Positions 1-8,859 of a DNA stretch of 64,000 nucleotides are shown here, piece after piece. Every line of letters begins with the position of its first letter. Positions within the stretch are counted from its first letter, which is position 1. The notes beneath the pieces are model-generated. The model searched no databases and was not told where the DNA came from. It saw only the letters and a program-made list of their open reading frames with translations. This stretch comes from Streptomyces beigongshangae (GTDB lineage: Bacteria > Actinomycetota > Actinomycetes > Streptomycetales > Streptomycetaceae). The position numbers and the translations under genes were made by a program. The stretch covers positions 1 through 64,000 of the forward strand of contig NZ_JAHKJW010000008.1 of NCBI RefSeq assembly GCF_019710745.1. Reading direction: 5' to 3'.

Positions 1-289
1 GGGCCGGGGACCGCGCGGGCCCGGTTCGCCCGCAAGGGGCAGTCGGGAGGGGCCGTTCGGCCCCGTCGTCAGGTCCCCCCACGGGACCGGCCGCACCCGC
101 CGGCCGCCCGGGGGTGCCGGGCGGGCCGAAGCGGGTACGGCCGGGCAGGGCCGGGGAGGACGGCGACCCTGCGACTGTGCGGGGGCCGTGGTCCCCGGGG
201 GACCACGGCCCCCGGGGAGCCGCGGCCCTCGGGAGCCACGGCCTCCGGGGGAGCCACGACCCCTCACGGGCCGGAGCTCCCCCCGGGGA
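1..289. other. GC-rich non-coding end of window
   Basis: No convincing gene is seen here. A small hairpin (GGGGCC, four-base loop, GGCCCC) sits at 49-64 and could end transcription from a gene to the left. From 181 onward the DNA is made of repeated GCCACGG/CCGGGG blocks, including the perfect palindrome listed separately. The reverse-strand gene that follows ends at 290. Confidence 0.5.
181..213. terminator. Perfect 33-bp palindrome, likely terminator
   Basis: The 16-base arms at 181-196 and 198-213 are perfectly complementary around a single G at 197. It lies about 75 bp beyond the stop of the reverse-strand gene ending at 290, where a terminator would be expected. There is no U-tract, which is usual for Streptomyces terminators. 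Because it is symmetric it could act in both directions. Confidence 0.6.
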
Positions 290-2554
290 TCACAACTCCT
301 TGATCCGGACGTCCCGGTAGGACACCACGTCCGTCGTGCCGTGCACCTGGAGCCCGATGTAGCCGGAGGCGAACCGCCGCCCGTCCGTGCCCGGGTCGTC
401 CGAGCGGGGCGGGGTGAAGTCCTGGCCACCGGTGTTGTCGAACTCGTTGATCAGCACACCGTTGCGGTAGATCGAGTAGTGCTGGTCCACCACGCGGATC
501 TCGTAGTCGTTCCAGGTGCCCTTCTGGGTGACACCGGCACCGGCCAGGCCCACCCGGTCGAAGCCGTAGACCGAACCGGTCTTGTACATGTCGCCGGTGG
601 GACTGTCGAACTCCTGGATCTCGTGCCCGTACTTGATGGCGACCCACTCCGGCCGCGACTCCTCCGGGTGGCCGTGGACCTGCGGGAACCGCACGAACAC
701 ACCGGAGTTGGCGTTCGCCGTGCCCGGCGCGTCGTCGCGCCACTGGAGCTTCAGCGAGAAGTCCCCGTACTTGCGCTCCGGGAACCACAGCATGCCCAGA
801 CCGGCCCTGGAGGTGCCCGAGGTGATGGACCCGTCGCCGTTCAGGCCGAACGAACCGCCGCCCACGTGCTCCCACTTGTCGAAGGACGCCTGCGTACCGT
901 CGAGGATCGTCCGGTACCCCTCGGTCTGGCCCGGCTCACCGATGCCCGACTGCTTGGCCGCCTGGTTGATCAGCCTGTACTCGCGCTGGACGAGGACACC
1001 GTCGTCGAGGAGGGCGTCCAGGACCTTCTTCACGTGCTTGAGGAACAGCGCGTGGGACGTCCACTCCTTCTCGTCCTCGATCAGCTCGTTGATGCGGCAC
1101 CGGCTGTTGGTGATCCGGTTCGGCACACCCGAGTCGACCGTGCCGACGAAGACCGTCAGCCGCTCGTCGTACTCGGCGCAGTTCGGCGCCGGCACCCCGC
1201 CGCCCGGGGCGACGGTGAAGCTCACCGTCCGGGCGTCCGAGGTGTTGCCCGCCTTGTCGCGGGCCCGGTACGCCACCGTGTGCGCGCCCGCGCGGTCGAC
1301 CACCACGGGGGCGGTGTACGCGAGGTACGGGCCGCCGTCGAGCGAGTACTCGATCGCCGCCACGCCCGAACCGCCGTGCGCCTCGGTGGCGGTCACCGTC
1401 ACCTTGGCGCTGTTGATGTACGCCCCGGCCGCGTTCTTCGTGCCCTCGACGCTCACGCCGGTCACCGGGGGAGTGGTGTCCTCCACGGGCGGCGGCACGA
1501 CGGTGAACGACACGGACTTCTCGGCGGCCGCGTTGCCCGCCTTGTCCGTCGCCCGGAACCGCACCTTGTGCGCGCCCGTCTCGTGGACCATCACCGGGGC
1601 CGTGTACGGCTGCCAGGCACCGGAGTCGCCGAGCGCGTACTCGATGGTGTTGACGCCGGAGCCGGTGTCGGACGCCGTCACCGTGACGGTCGCCATGGAC
1701 ACGTACTCCCCCTGCGGGTTCCGCTCACCGCTCACCGCGGCCGACGTGTCCGGCGGTGTCCTGTCCTCCGTCGACGGGGCCGCCACCGAGAACTCCTCGG
1801 TCTTCTCCGCGGAGAGGTTGCCCGCCTTGTCGAGCGCCCGGTGGCGGACCTTGTGGGCGCCGACCTGGTCGACCACCACGGGCGTGGTGTACGGCTGCCA
1901 GGCACCCGCGTCGCCGATCGCGTACTCGACGCGCTCCACGCCCGAACCGGCGTCCGTCGCGCCGATCGTCACGGTCGCCGAACCGACGTACGCGCCCTCG
2001 GCGTTCTTCACCCCGCTGACCCGGGCGGAGGTCTCCGGCGCGGTGGTGTCCTCGCCGGTGCCCTCCGTGACCACGAGGATGCCCTGCATCTGACCGTGGC
2101 CGGGGATGGTGCAGTAGTAGCGGTACCGGCCCGGGGTGAGCGTCACCTCGGCCGTGTGCCGGCCGCCCTGGTCGTCGTTCGGGTTGGCCAGGATGTTCAG
2201 CGGGACGTCGTTCTGGTACTCCGGGTCGGACACGTCGAACGTCAGCGTGTGCGGCATGCCCGTCGTGTTGCCGGTCGCCTCGCTGTTCTCGAAGACGATC
2301 GTCGTCGGGCCCGCGACCGCCGTGGCGGGCGCGGACGCGTACTTGTCGATGTCGTTCCCGGCCGTCCAGGTGAGCGTCTGCGCGGCGGCGGCCCTCCCGG
2401 ACGGGGTGCTGTCGCTCTGGCCGGACGCCGAGGTGGCCGCGAGGCCCAGCACCATCAGCAGGGACGCCAGCAGCGCCGTCCACAGCCGGCCGGTTCTCCG
2501 GCTTCCCGGCCTTCCCGGCCTTCCCGGCCTTCCGGTGTTCGCCGTGCTCGTCAC
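290..2554 (-). CDS. Secreted cupredoxin / Ig-like repeat / DUF1080 multidomain protein
   Basis: About 754 aa. The GTG start at 2554 overlaps the upstream stop by 4 bp (GTGA), which fixes the start. Order of parts: arginine-rich signal peptide (1-45); plastocyanin-like cupredoxin domain (about 58-162) with plausible type I copper ligands H102, C148, H153 and M156; three near-identical OmpL47/Ig-like repeats (about 170-455), each beginning with a PxTSAxVSG-like strand and ending with an xDKAGN motif; a linker with several cysteines; and a C-terminal DUF1080 (3-keto-disaccharide hydrolase/LamG-like) domain (about 545-754). Exported, probably binding copper and a carbohydrate. It is co-transcribed with the sugar dehydrogenase-like gene upstream. 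The substrate is unknown. Confidence 0.85.
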   Translation of the reverse strand: MTSTANTGRPGRPGRPGSRRTGRLWTALLASLLMVLGLAATSASGQSDSTPSGRAAAAQTLTWTAGNDIDKYASAPATAVAGPTTIVFENSEATGNTTGMPHTLTFDVSDPEYQNDVPLNILANPNDDQGGRHTAEVTLTPGRYRYYCTIPGHGQMQGILVVTEGTGEDTTAPETSARVSGVKNAEGAYVGSATVTIGATDAGSGVERVEYAIGDAGAWQPYTTPVVVDQVGAHKVRHRALDKAGNLSAEKTEEFSVAAPSTEDRTPPDTSAAVSGERNPQGEYVSMATVTVTASDTGSGVNTIEYALGDSGAWQPYTAPVMVHETGAHKVRFRATDKAGNAAAEKSVSFTVVPPPVEDTTPPVTGVSVEGTKNAAGAYINSAKVTVTATEAHGGSGVAAIEYSLDGGPYLAYTAPVVVDRAGAHTVAYRARDKAGNTSDARTVSFTVAPGGGVPAPNCAEYDERLTVFVGTVDSGVPNRITNSRCRINELIEDEKEWTSHALFLKHVKKVLDALLDDGVLVQREYRLINQAAKQSGIGEPGQTEGYRTILDGTQASFDKWEHVGGGSFGLNGDGSITSGTSRAGLGMLWFPERKYGDFSLKLQWRDDAPGTANANSGVFVRFPQVHGHPEESRPEWVAIKYGHEIQEFDSPTGDMYKTGSVYGFDRVGLAGAGVTQKGTWNDYEIRVVDQHYSIYRNGVLINEFDNTGGQDFTPPRSDDPGTDGRRFASGYIGLQVHGTTDVVSYRDVRIKEL

Positions 2555-5058
2555 TGCGCCTCCCGGGCGAGCTGGTCGGCGGCGGGAGTGGGGCCGCCGC
2601 CCTTGTACGTCACCTGCCACAGCGCGGACCTGGAGTCCGAGGTGAAGAAGCCACGGCCGTAGTCGAGGACGTACAGCGTGCCGTCCGGGCCGAACTTCCA
2701 GTCCATGAGGTTCTTGATGCCGTCGTTGCCGATGGGCACGATCTTCTTCAGGGACTCGGCGTGCACCGGGATGCCGCCCTGTCCGGTCGTCTTCGGGTCC
2801 AGGAGCACGGCGTGGCGCGGCTGGTCGGCGTCGTAGAAGTCGCCGACGAACCACTTGCCGTCCCAGTACGCGGGCCACTTCGCGGCGCTCGCCGAGTTCT
2901 CGTCGTACCGGTAGACGGGCCCGTCCATGGCCGCCTGGCCGCCGCCCTTCAGCCACGGCAGCAGGAACTTCTGCTCCGCCGCCTTGTACGACGGGATGCC
3001 GTTCGCGTCACGCGGGAAGTCCGGGCCGCCGCCCTGGGGCGAGTACCAGATGGTGTTCGACGTGACCGGCGGCAGGTTCACGAGACCGTCGTTGTTCGGC
3101 GACTCGTTCTTCGGCGCGTTGCAGTCGTACCAGCCCAGCGGCTTCGTCGGGTCGGGCAGGTTGCGGTCCCGGTAGGGCTGCTTGTTGCCCATGCAGTACG
3201 GCCAGCCGTGGTTGCCCGGCTCGGTGATCGCGGCGAACGTGTCGTACTTCGCCGGGCCCCAGGTCGTCGAGGGCGACCCGGCGTCCGGGCCGACCCAGCC
3301 CGCGTACAGGGTGTCCGTCTTCTTGTCGACGGAGATGCGCGCCGGGTTCCTGACGCCCATCACGTAGATCTCGCCGCGCGTCTTGCCGCCGCCCTCGGCG
3401 GTCTCCTCGCCCGTGAAGAGGTTCCCCTCGGGCAGGGTGTAGGTGCCGTCCTGCTCCGGGTGGATGCGCAGGATCTTGCCGTTCAGGTTGTTGGTGTTGC
3501 CCGCCGTGCGGCGCGCGTCCGCGAAGGAGACGCCCTTGTAGTTCGGCTGCGGGTTGTTGCCCGAGTAGCCGTCGCTGAAGCCGCTGGAGTTGTTGTCACC
3601 GGTGGCGATGTACAGGTTGCCCTTGGAGTCCCAGGCCATCCCGCCGCCCGCGTGGCAGCAGCTGTGGATCTGCACCGGCCACTTCAGCAGGACCTTCTCG
3701 CTGTTCAGGTCCAGCCTGCTCGTCCGCGAGCTGTACGTGAAGCGGGAGACGTACCGCTCCGCCATCCGCTTGTCGCGGTCGATCCGGGAGTGCGGCGTGT
3801 AGTGCAGGTACACCCAGCCGTTCTCCGCGAACCGCGGGTCCAGCTCGATGCCGAGCAGGCCCTCCTCGACCTTGGTCAGCTCGTCGCCGCCGCCCTTGTT
3901 GCCGAAGACGTCGAGCGTGCCGGCCAGCGTGACCTTCCTGCTCTTCGGGTCGTAGACGTGGATCTCGCCCCTGCCCTTGCCGATGTCCGGGTCGTTCCAG
4001 TCCGTGACGACCGGCTGCGAGGAGTCGGCGCCGCCGCGGCCGATGTAGAACACCCGGCCGTCCGGGGCGGTGACCAGGCCGTGCGGCTCGCCGATCTGGT
4101 CGTTCTGTCCCGGCTGGTTGGGCTGGGTCAGCCGCTCCGCCTTGTAGTTCGAGTTGATGGTGGCCTTGCAGTCGGCCTGCGAGATCCGGGTCGTCCAGGC
4201 GAGCGCGCCGCGCAGGTGCGAGCGGAACTCCGTCTCGTCGTACGAGGACTCCGTGCCGCCCATGCCGGTGTAGAAGGACCGGCCTCCGTCGTAGTCGCGG
4301 CACCAGGAGACGGGGTGGTCGGCGCCGTTCGCGCCGGTGCCCGGCTGGTACGTCGACTCGCGGACCCGGGCCACGGTGTGCACGTCGCCGGACGGGTTCT
4401 TGGCCCAGTCCAGCCACCGGTCGGGCCGCTTCCACTGGAGCGGGAGGTCCTGGGTGGCCGGATGCCGCCGGTCCCCGACCTCGACGGTGGCCCGCTGCAC
4501 GTTCGTCGGGCCGCCGGCCGCGGGACGGGCGCCGACGAGCCCGGTGAACCAGTCCGAGTACGGCTCGGCGCGGGCCGCGTCATGGATGCCGAGGAAGCCG
4601 CCGCCCGCCTCCATGTACGCCTCCAGACCGGCCTCCTGCTCCGGTCCGAGGACGTCGCCGCCGCCGGTCAGGAAGACGACGGCGTTGAAGCGGCCGAGGC
4701 GCGTCCCGTTGGTGAAGACCGAGGCGTCGTCGGTGGCCGTCACCCTGAACCGTCCGGCCGCGGGACCCGTCTGGCCGATCTCCTCGATCGCCTCGATACC
4801 GGCGTTGACGACGGGCGACTCCTCGCCGTCCGCCGCGGACCCGTGGTAGATCAGCACCCGGACGTCGGAACTACCGGGGGGCGACGTGATCGACATCGTT
4901 GTCAGCGGTGGCTCGGGCGCCGGGCGCGCGCTGACGGCAGGACCCGACAGCACACCTGCGGCGACGACTCCGGCGGCCACCGCGGCCATCCGGCCTCTGC
5001 GTCTGTTTCTGGCCAACTTCCTTACGGGCAGTGGCGTTTGATGCGGTGTGGGCCGCAT
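2551..5058 (-). CDS. Secreted ThuA-like / glucose-sorbosone dehydrogenase-like protein
   Basis: 835 aa. A twin-arginine-like basic stretch (RNRRRGR) and hydrophobic segment near residues 15-45 indicate export. Residues about 65-275 match ThuA (a class I amidotransferase-fold domain found in sugar utilisation proteins). Residues about 300-810 match the GSDH six-bladed propeller family of PQQ-type sugar dehydrogenases, with motifs such as LLGIELDPRF and HSCCHAGGGMAWD. First gene of a two-gene operon; its TGA overlaps the next gene's GTG. A GAGGAGG ribosome site lies about 13 nt before the ATG, a little far. Likely oxidises an extracellular sugar; cofactor and substrate are not shown by the sequence. 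Confidence 0.85.
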   Translation of the reverse strand: MRPTPHQTPLPVRKLARNRRRGRMAAVAAGVVAAGVLSGPAVSARPAPEPPLTTMSITSPPGSSDVRVLIYHGSAADGEESPVVNAGIEAIEEIGQTGPAAGRFRVTATDDASVFTNGTRLGRFNAVVFLTGGGDVLGPEQEAGLEAYMEAGGGFLGIHDAARAEPYSDWFTGLVGARPAAGGPTNVQRATVEVGDRRHPATQDLPLQWKRPDRWLDWAKNPSGDVHTVARVRESTYQPGTGANGADHPVSWCRDYDGGRSFYTGMGGTESSYDETEFRSHLRGALAWTTRISQADCKATINSNYKAERLTQPNQPGQNDQIGEPHGLVTAPDGRVFYIGRGGADSSQPVVTDWNDPDIGKGRGEIHVYDPKSRKVTLAGTLDVFGNKGGGDELTKVEEGLLGIELDPRFAENGWVYLHYTPHSRIDRDKRMAERYVSRFTYSSRTSRLDLNSEKVLLKWPVQIHSCCHAGGGMAWDSKGNLYIATGDNNSSGFSDGYSGNNPQPNYKGVSFADARRTAGNTNNLNGKILRIHPEQDGTYTLPEGNLFTGEETAEGGGKTRGEIYVMGVRNPARISVDKKTDTLYAGWVGPDAGSPSTTWGPAKYDTFAAITEPGNHGWPYCMGNKQPYRDRNLPDPTKPLGWYDCNAPKNESPNNDGLVNLPPVTSNTIWYSPQGGGPDFPRDANGIPSYKAAEQKFLLPWLKGGGQAAMDGPVYRYDENSASAAKWPAYWDGKWFVGDFYDADQPRHAVLLDPKTTGQGGIPVHAESLKKIVPIGNDGIKNLMDWKFGPDGTLYVLDYGRGFFTSDSRSALWQVTYKGGGPTPAADQLAREAQ

Positions 5059-5100
5059 GTGGTCACCCCATCCTCCTCGGTCACAGCAACAGCGCCATGG

Positions 5101-5129
5101 AAGCTAGACCTTTTCGCGGAGGTCGCCAA
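5101..5129 (-). promoter_or_regulatory. Candidate promoter for the ThuA/cupredoxin operon
   Basis: On the reverse strand a TTGGCG hexamer (5129-5124) and a TAGCTT hexamer (5106-5101) are separated by 17 bp, about 45 bp upstream of the ATG at 5058. Similarity to a vegetative promoter is moderate. The region also has to drive the divergent laccase gene. Confidence 0.35.
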
Positions 5130-5276
5130 TAGCTATGACCGGGATCGCACGAACTTTGTCCTGAGTGTGGATAAACGAAGGCGATGCCACTACCGTCTCA
5201 CCAGTTCGTCTCCGCCACGCGGTTCCGCCAGATCCGTCAAGTCTGTTGATCGCATTGCAGGTTGGGAGAGTTCGGC

Positions 5277-6323
5277 ATGGGCACCACGGACGACATGGGC
5301 GCCACGGGCGCGAAGGGCATCACGGGTGCGGGCGCCGCGGACGCGACGGACCGGCGTGGCTTCAGCCGTCGGATGATGCTGGGCGGGGCTGCCGTGGCCA
5401 CGGTGGCGACATCGTTGTCACTCGTCGCCGCGAAGGACGCCACGTCCGCCGACAGCGCCGCCGGCGCCGACGGGGCGGCCCGTACCGCCCCCGCGGGCGG
5501 CGAGGTCAGGCACCTCAAACTCTACATGGAGAAACTCCCCGACGGCCAGATGGGCTACGGACTCCAGAAGGGCGCGGCCACGATCCCCGGCCCGCTGATC
5601 GAGCTCAACGAGGGCGACACGCTGCACATCGAGGTCGAGAACACGATGGACGTGGCGGCGAGCCTGCACGTGCACGGCCTGGACTACGAGGTGTCCAGCG
5701 ACGGCACGAAGCTCAGCGGGTCGCACGTCGAGCCGGGCGGCACCCACACGTACACCTGGCGCACCCACGCCCCGGGCCGCCGCAAGGACGGCACCTGGCG
5801 GGCGGGCAGCGCGGGCTACTGGCACTACCACGACCACGTCGTCGGCACCGAGCACGGCACGGGCGGCATCCGCAAGGGCCTCTACGGTCCGGTGATAGTC
5901 CGCCGCAAGGGCGACATCCTCCCCGACAGGACCCACACGATCGTCTTCAACGACATGACGATCAACAACAGACCCGGCCACGACAGCCCCGACTTCGAGG
6001 CGACCGTGGGGGACCGGGTCGAGTTCGTCTCGATCACGCACGGCGAGTACTACCACACCTTCCATGTGCACGGTCACCGCTGGGCCGACAACCGCACCGG
6101 CATGCTGACCGGCCCCGACGACCCGAGCCAGGTCATCGACAACAAGATCGTCGGACCCGCCGACTCGTTCGGCTTCCAGGTGATCGCGGGGGAGGGTGTC
6201 GGTCCCGGCGCGTGGATGTACCACTGCCACGTCCAGAGCCACTCCGACATGGGGATGGCGGGCCTGTTCCTGGTGAAGAAGGCGGACGGCACGATCCCGG
6301 GGTACGAGCCGCACGAACACTGA
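5277..6323 (+). CDS. Two-domain small laccase (multicopper oxidase)
   Basis: 348 aa from ATG 5277, which has GGGAGAG six bases upstream. A TTG at 5262 in the same frame is less likely because that ribosome site would lie inside it. Twin-arginine signal: [12 protein letters not shown] then a hydrophobic stretch (about residues 26-50). The four copper motifs are visible: [19 protein letters not shown] and [13 protein letters not shown]. Length and layout match the trimeric small laccase (SLAC/EpoA type) of Streptomyces, which oxidises phenolics with O2 outside the cell. Divergent from the ThuA/cupredoxin operon, so a shared extracellular redox role is possible but inferred. Confidence 0.95.
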   Translation: MGTTDDMGATGAKGITGAGAADATDRRGFSRRMMLGGAAVATVATSLSLVAAKDATSADSAAGADGAARTAPAGGEVRHLKLYMEKLPDGQMGYGLQKGAATIPGPLIELNEGDTLHIEVENTMDVAASLHVHGLDYEVSSDGTKLSGSHVEPGGTHTYTWRTHAPGRRKDGTWRAGSAGYWHYHDHVVGTEHGTGGIRKGLYGPVIVRRKGDILPDRTHTIVFNDMTINNRPGHDSPDFEATVGDRVEFVSITHGEYYHTFHVHGHRWADNRTGMLTGPDDPSQVIDNKIVGPADSFGFQVIAGEGVGPGAWMYHCHVQSHSDMGMAGLFLVKKADGTIPGYEPHEH

Positions 6324-6355
6324 GCCGCTCCACGGGGAACCGCGCCCCGCTTTTC

Positions 6356-6441
6356 AGGGGTGCGGGGAACGGCGCGCCCGGCCACGGCGCACCCGCACCC
6401 GACGTGCAGTCCGTTCCCAGGGGCGTGAGGAACCGCGCACC
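6356..6441 (+). repeat. Dispersed GC-rich repeat, two adjoining copies
   Basis: AGGGGTGCGGGGAAC at 6356 begins a copy of about 46 bp that aligns closely with the copy at 33003. A shorter, more diverged copy (AGGGGCGTGAGGAACCGCGC) begins at 6419. Both lie just after the laccase stop codon. Other copies in this window are at 13278-13301 (reverse), 33003 and 36959. Confidence 0.6.
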
Positions 6442-6457
6442 CCCCTTCCCGCCCGCT

Positions 6458-6471
6458 CGGGAGCGCTCTCA
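6458..6471. promoter_or_regulatory. LacI-type operator upstream of the LacI gene
   Basis: CGGGAGCGCTCTCA is a near-palindrome centred on GAGCGCTC. It matches the GGGAGCGCTCCC type of site recognised by Streptomyces LacI-family regulators such as CebR. It is centred about 65 bp before the start of the LacI-type gene, so autoregulation is likely. It could also influence readthrough from the laccase side. Confidence 0.6.
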
Positions 6472-6529
6472 ACGACCGGTCGAACGACGGCTATCCTGAT
6501 CGGCAACCGCCGCCCTGAGGAGCCCCGAG

Positions 6530-7582
6530 GTGACCGAGCAGTCGACAGAGCCCCGCCCGACGCTGGAGGCCGTGGCCGCCCGGGCCGGAGTCTCCCGGGC
6601 CACCGTGTCGCGCGTCGTCAACGGCGGCGACGGCGTGCGCGAACCCCTGGTCGAGCGGGTCAGGCGCGCGGTCGAGGAACTCGGTTACGTCCCGAACCAG
6701 GCAGCCCGCAGCCTCGTCACCCGCCGGCACGACGCGGTCGCCGTGGTGATCGCCGAACCGGAGACCCGGGTCTTCGCGGACCCCTTCTTCGCCCTGCAGC
6801 TGCGCGGCATCAGCAAGGAACTCACCGCCCACGACTCCCAGCTCGTACTGCTGCTCACCGAAGGGCGCGACGACCACGCCCGCGTGGCGCGCTACCTCGC
6901 CGGCGGCCACGTCGACGGCGCGCTCGTCTTCTCGCTGCACCTCGACGACCCGCTGCCGGGCCTGATCCGCGGGGTGCCCACCGTGTACGGGGGACGCCCC
7001 GGCTGGAGGGACGGGTCGCGCGGCGCGGTCTACGTCGACTCCGACAACAGGGGCGGCGCCCGGGAGGCCGTCCGGCACCTCGTCGGACTCGGACGCAGGC
7101 GCGTCGCCCACATCACCGGCGCCCTCGACCAGACCTCGGCGGTCGACCGACTCGACGGATACCGCGACGTCATGGTGGACGCCGACCCCGGGCTGACCGT
7201 GGAGAGCGACTTCACCCTGGGCGGCGGGGAGCGGGCCATGCGGGAGCTCCTGGACCGCTGCCCCGACCTGGACGCCGTGTTCGCCGCGAACGACCTCACC
7301 GCGGCGGGGGCCCTGCGGGTGCTGCGTGAGCGGGGGCGGCGGGTGCCGCAGGACGTCGCCGTGGTCGGCTTCGACGACATGCTGCCGTTCACCGAGCAGG
7401 CCGATCCGCCGCTCACGACGGTCCGGCAGGACATAGAGGAGATGGGGCGGCTCATGGCGAGGCTGCTGCTGCGCGGACTGGAGCGCACGGGGGCCGCGTC
7501 CGCGCGGGCGGGGGAGGACGTGGCGGAAGCACCTTCCAGCGTCGTGCTGCCCACGACGCTGGTCCGGCGGGCCTCCGCGTAG
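6530..7582 (+). CDS. LacI-family transcriptional regulator
   Basis: 350 aa from GTG 6530, preceded by GAGGAGCCCCGAGG. The N-terminal helix-turn-helix reads TLEAVAARAGVSRATVSRVV, followed by the hinge segment with PNQAARSLV. The rest is a periplasmic-binding-protein-like effector domain (about 65-340), ending in the family's PPLTTVRQ segment. Binds DNA as a dimer in response to a sugar or other small molecule. The effector is unknown. The GAGCGCTC palindrome just upstream is a likely target. Confidence 0.93.
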   Translation: MTEQSTEPRPTLEAVAARAGVSRATVSRVVNGGDGVREPLVERVRRAVEELGYVPNQAARSLVTRRHDAVAVVIAEPETRVFADPFFALQLRGISKELTAHDSQLVLLLTEGRDDHARVARYLAGGHVDGALVFSLHLDDPLPGLIRGVPTVYGGRPGWRDGSRGAVYVDSDNRGGAREAVRHLVGLGRRRVAHITGALDQTSAVDRLDGYRDVMVDADPGLTVESDFTLGGGERAMRELLDRCPDLDAVFAANDLTAAGALRVLRERGRRVPQDVAVVGFDDMLPFTEQADPPLTTVRQDIEEMGRLMARLLLRGLERTGAASARAGEDVAEAPSSVVLPTTLVRRASA

Positions 7583-7890
7583 CGCCCGCCCGGCAGGGAC
7601 CCGCACCCGGCGCGGGGCGCGGCGCTGCGCTGCGCGCCCACCGGGGCCGTGAAGCGACGGGGACTGCCGTCACGGGCCGCGCCGGAGACGCCGGGCCGGG
7701 CGTCGGGACGTACGTCGTCGCAGTCGTACGGGAAGGCGTACCCGACCGGGAAGGCGTACCCGACGGGCGGGGCGGCGTGCACGACACGCGCCCGGTGGTC
7801 GGTGGCCGGGTCCGTGCAGCAGGCGGACGTGGCCGTATGCCGACGCCGCAGGAGACGCCCCGCCGCCGGTGGCGGCAGCCCTGCGCAGGC
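7583..7890. other. 308-bp convergent intergenic region
   Basis: Lies between the ends of the LacI gene (+) and the MerR gene (-). No coding gene is convincing. It contains GC-rich inverted segments near 7610-7640 that may end transcription, and an exact 18-bp tandem duplication at 7729-7764. Confidence 0.5.
7729..7764. repeat. Exact 18-bp tandem duplication
   Basis: CGGGAAGGCGTACCCGAC occurs twice with no spacer (7729-7746 and 7747-7764). Each copy also contains a short inverted pair (CGGG...CCCG). Likely replication slippage. A role in termination between the convergent genes cannot be excluded. Confidence 0.85.
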
Positions 7891-8793
7891 TCAGCCCTCC
7901 ACCGTGCTCGTGGCCAGTGCCCCGCGCAGCCAGGAGTCCGCCCCGCCGAGGGTCAGGCCGGGCGCCGACTGCCCGGCCAGCTCCCAGTAGCGGGTCATCA
8001 CGGGGTGGTCCTCCACGGTGAGCCGGGCCGCGAGGTCGCGCCGGAAGGCGGGGCTGTCGTGGGTTCCGGCGGCACGGGCGTGGGCGGTGACGTAGCAGTC
8101 CAGCGCCTCACCCGGGCCGGGGGCGCCGCGACCGGCCCGCAGGGCGGCGTCCACCAGCCGGTACGCCTCGTGCAGACCGCCGTAGAGCAGGTCCGGGTGC
8201 GCGACGCCGGCGGGCCGGTGGGACACGAGGCAGTGGTCCGTGGCGGCCGTCGCGAGGGCGTGCAGGCGGGCGAAGGCGAGCACCTGGTCCGGAGTCGGGT
8301 CGGCCGGCGGCTGCGGGACGGCCGCCTCCGTGACGGCACCGCGCAGCCGGGCGGAGAGACGGACCGGCAGCAGGCGGCGCCAGTAGTGCGCGAGGGCGGA
8401 GGTGTCGGGCGGCACACTGACCGCCCCGATCAGTTCCAGGCGTTCCGCGAGCTGTTCCGGCGTGCTGTCCTGGACGGCACGCAGCGCGGCCTCGCGCCAG
8501 CGCATGGCGGCGAGTTCGGTCCCGAGACCGGCCAGCCGGCGTGCCACGACGGCCTCCAGGGTGTCCCCGCGGTCGAGGAGCCGCCCGATCTCGGGAACGG
8601 GCACGTCGAGCGAGCGCAGCGCGCGGATCATCCGCAGCCGGGCCGGCGCCTCGGGACCGTAACGGCGGTGGCCGCCGGCGCTGCGTGCGGCTTCGGGCAG
8701 CAGGCCCTGGTCGGAGTAGAAGCGGACGGTCTTGACCGTGGTCCGCGTCCGCGCCGCCAGTTCGCCGATGCTCAGGGTGCCGTCCGGGGCCAA
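7891..8793 (-). CDS. MerR-family transcriptional regulator
   Basis: About 300 aa from TTG 8793, with GAGGGAGG eight bases upstream. The N-terminus is a MerR winged helix (TLSIGELAARTRTTVKTVRFYS, then GLLPEA and GGHRRYGPEA), followed by a dimerisation helix to about residue 115. The C-terminal half is helical with no cysteine cluster, so a metal sensor is unlikely; a drug- or metabolite-binding domain is more plausible. It is divergent from the double hydrolase gene, whose promoter has the stretched 19-bp spacer typical of MerR targets. Confidence 0.9.
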   Translation of the reverse strand: MAPDGTLSIGELAARTRTTVKTVRFYSDQGLLPEAARSAGGHRRYGPEAPARLRMIRALRSLDVPVPEIGRLLDRGDTLEAVVARRLAGLGTELAAMRWREAALRAVQDSTPEQLAERLELIGAVSVPPDTSALAHYWRRLLPVRLSARLRGAVTEAAVPQPPADPTPDQVLAFARLHALATAATDHCLVSHRPAGVAHPDLLYGGLHEAYRLVDAALRAGRGAPGPGEALDCYVTAHARAAGTHDSPAFRRDLAARLTVEDHPVMTRYWELAGQSAPGLTLGGADSWLRGALATSTVEG

Positions 8794-8796
8794 GGG

Positions 8797-8827
8797 TTGA
8801 ACCTCCCTCAGGGGGAGTTCCTAGGTT
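8797..8827 (+). promoter_or_regulatory. MerR-type promoter/operator with 19-bp spacer
   Basis: TTGAAC (8797-8802) and TAGGTT (8822-8827) are separated by 19 bp. The spacer and its edges contain a dyad (ACCTCCCT and GGGGAGTT halves). Over-long spacers with a central dyad are the hallmark of promoters that MerR proteins activate by untwisting the DNA. It points toward the hydrolase gene at 8860 and overlaps the start of the MerR gene. Confidence 0.7.
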
Positions 8828-8859
8828 ACCCATGACGAACCCACCCCCTGGAGGTACCG

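Noticed and set aside
188-2662. Long forward open frame across the cupredoxin/DUF1080 gene
   Set aside because: Antisense shadow; the reverse-strand product has a signal peptide, copper motifs and three repeat domains.
7030-7782. Reverse-strand open frame containing the VGYAFP repeat at its start
   Set aside because: It runs antisense through the LacI gene and its repeat merely reflects the 18-bp duplication.
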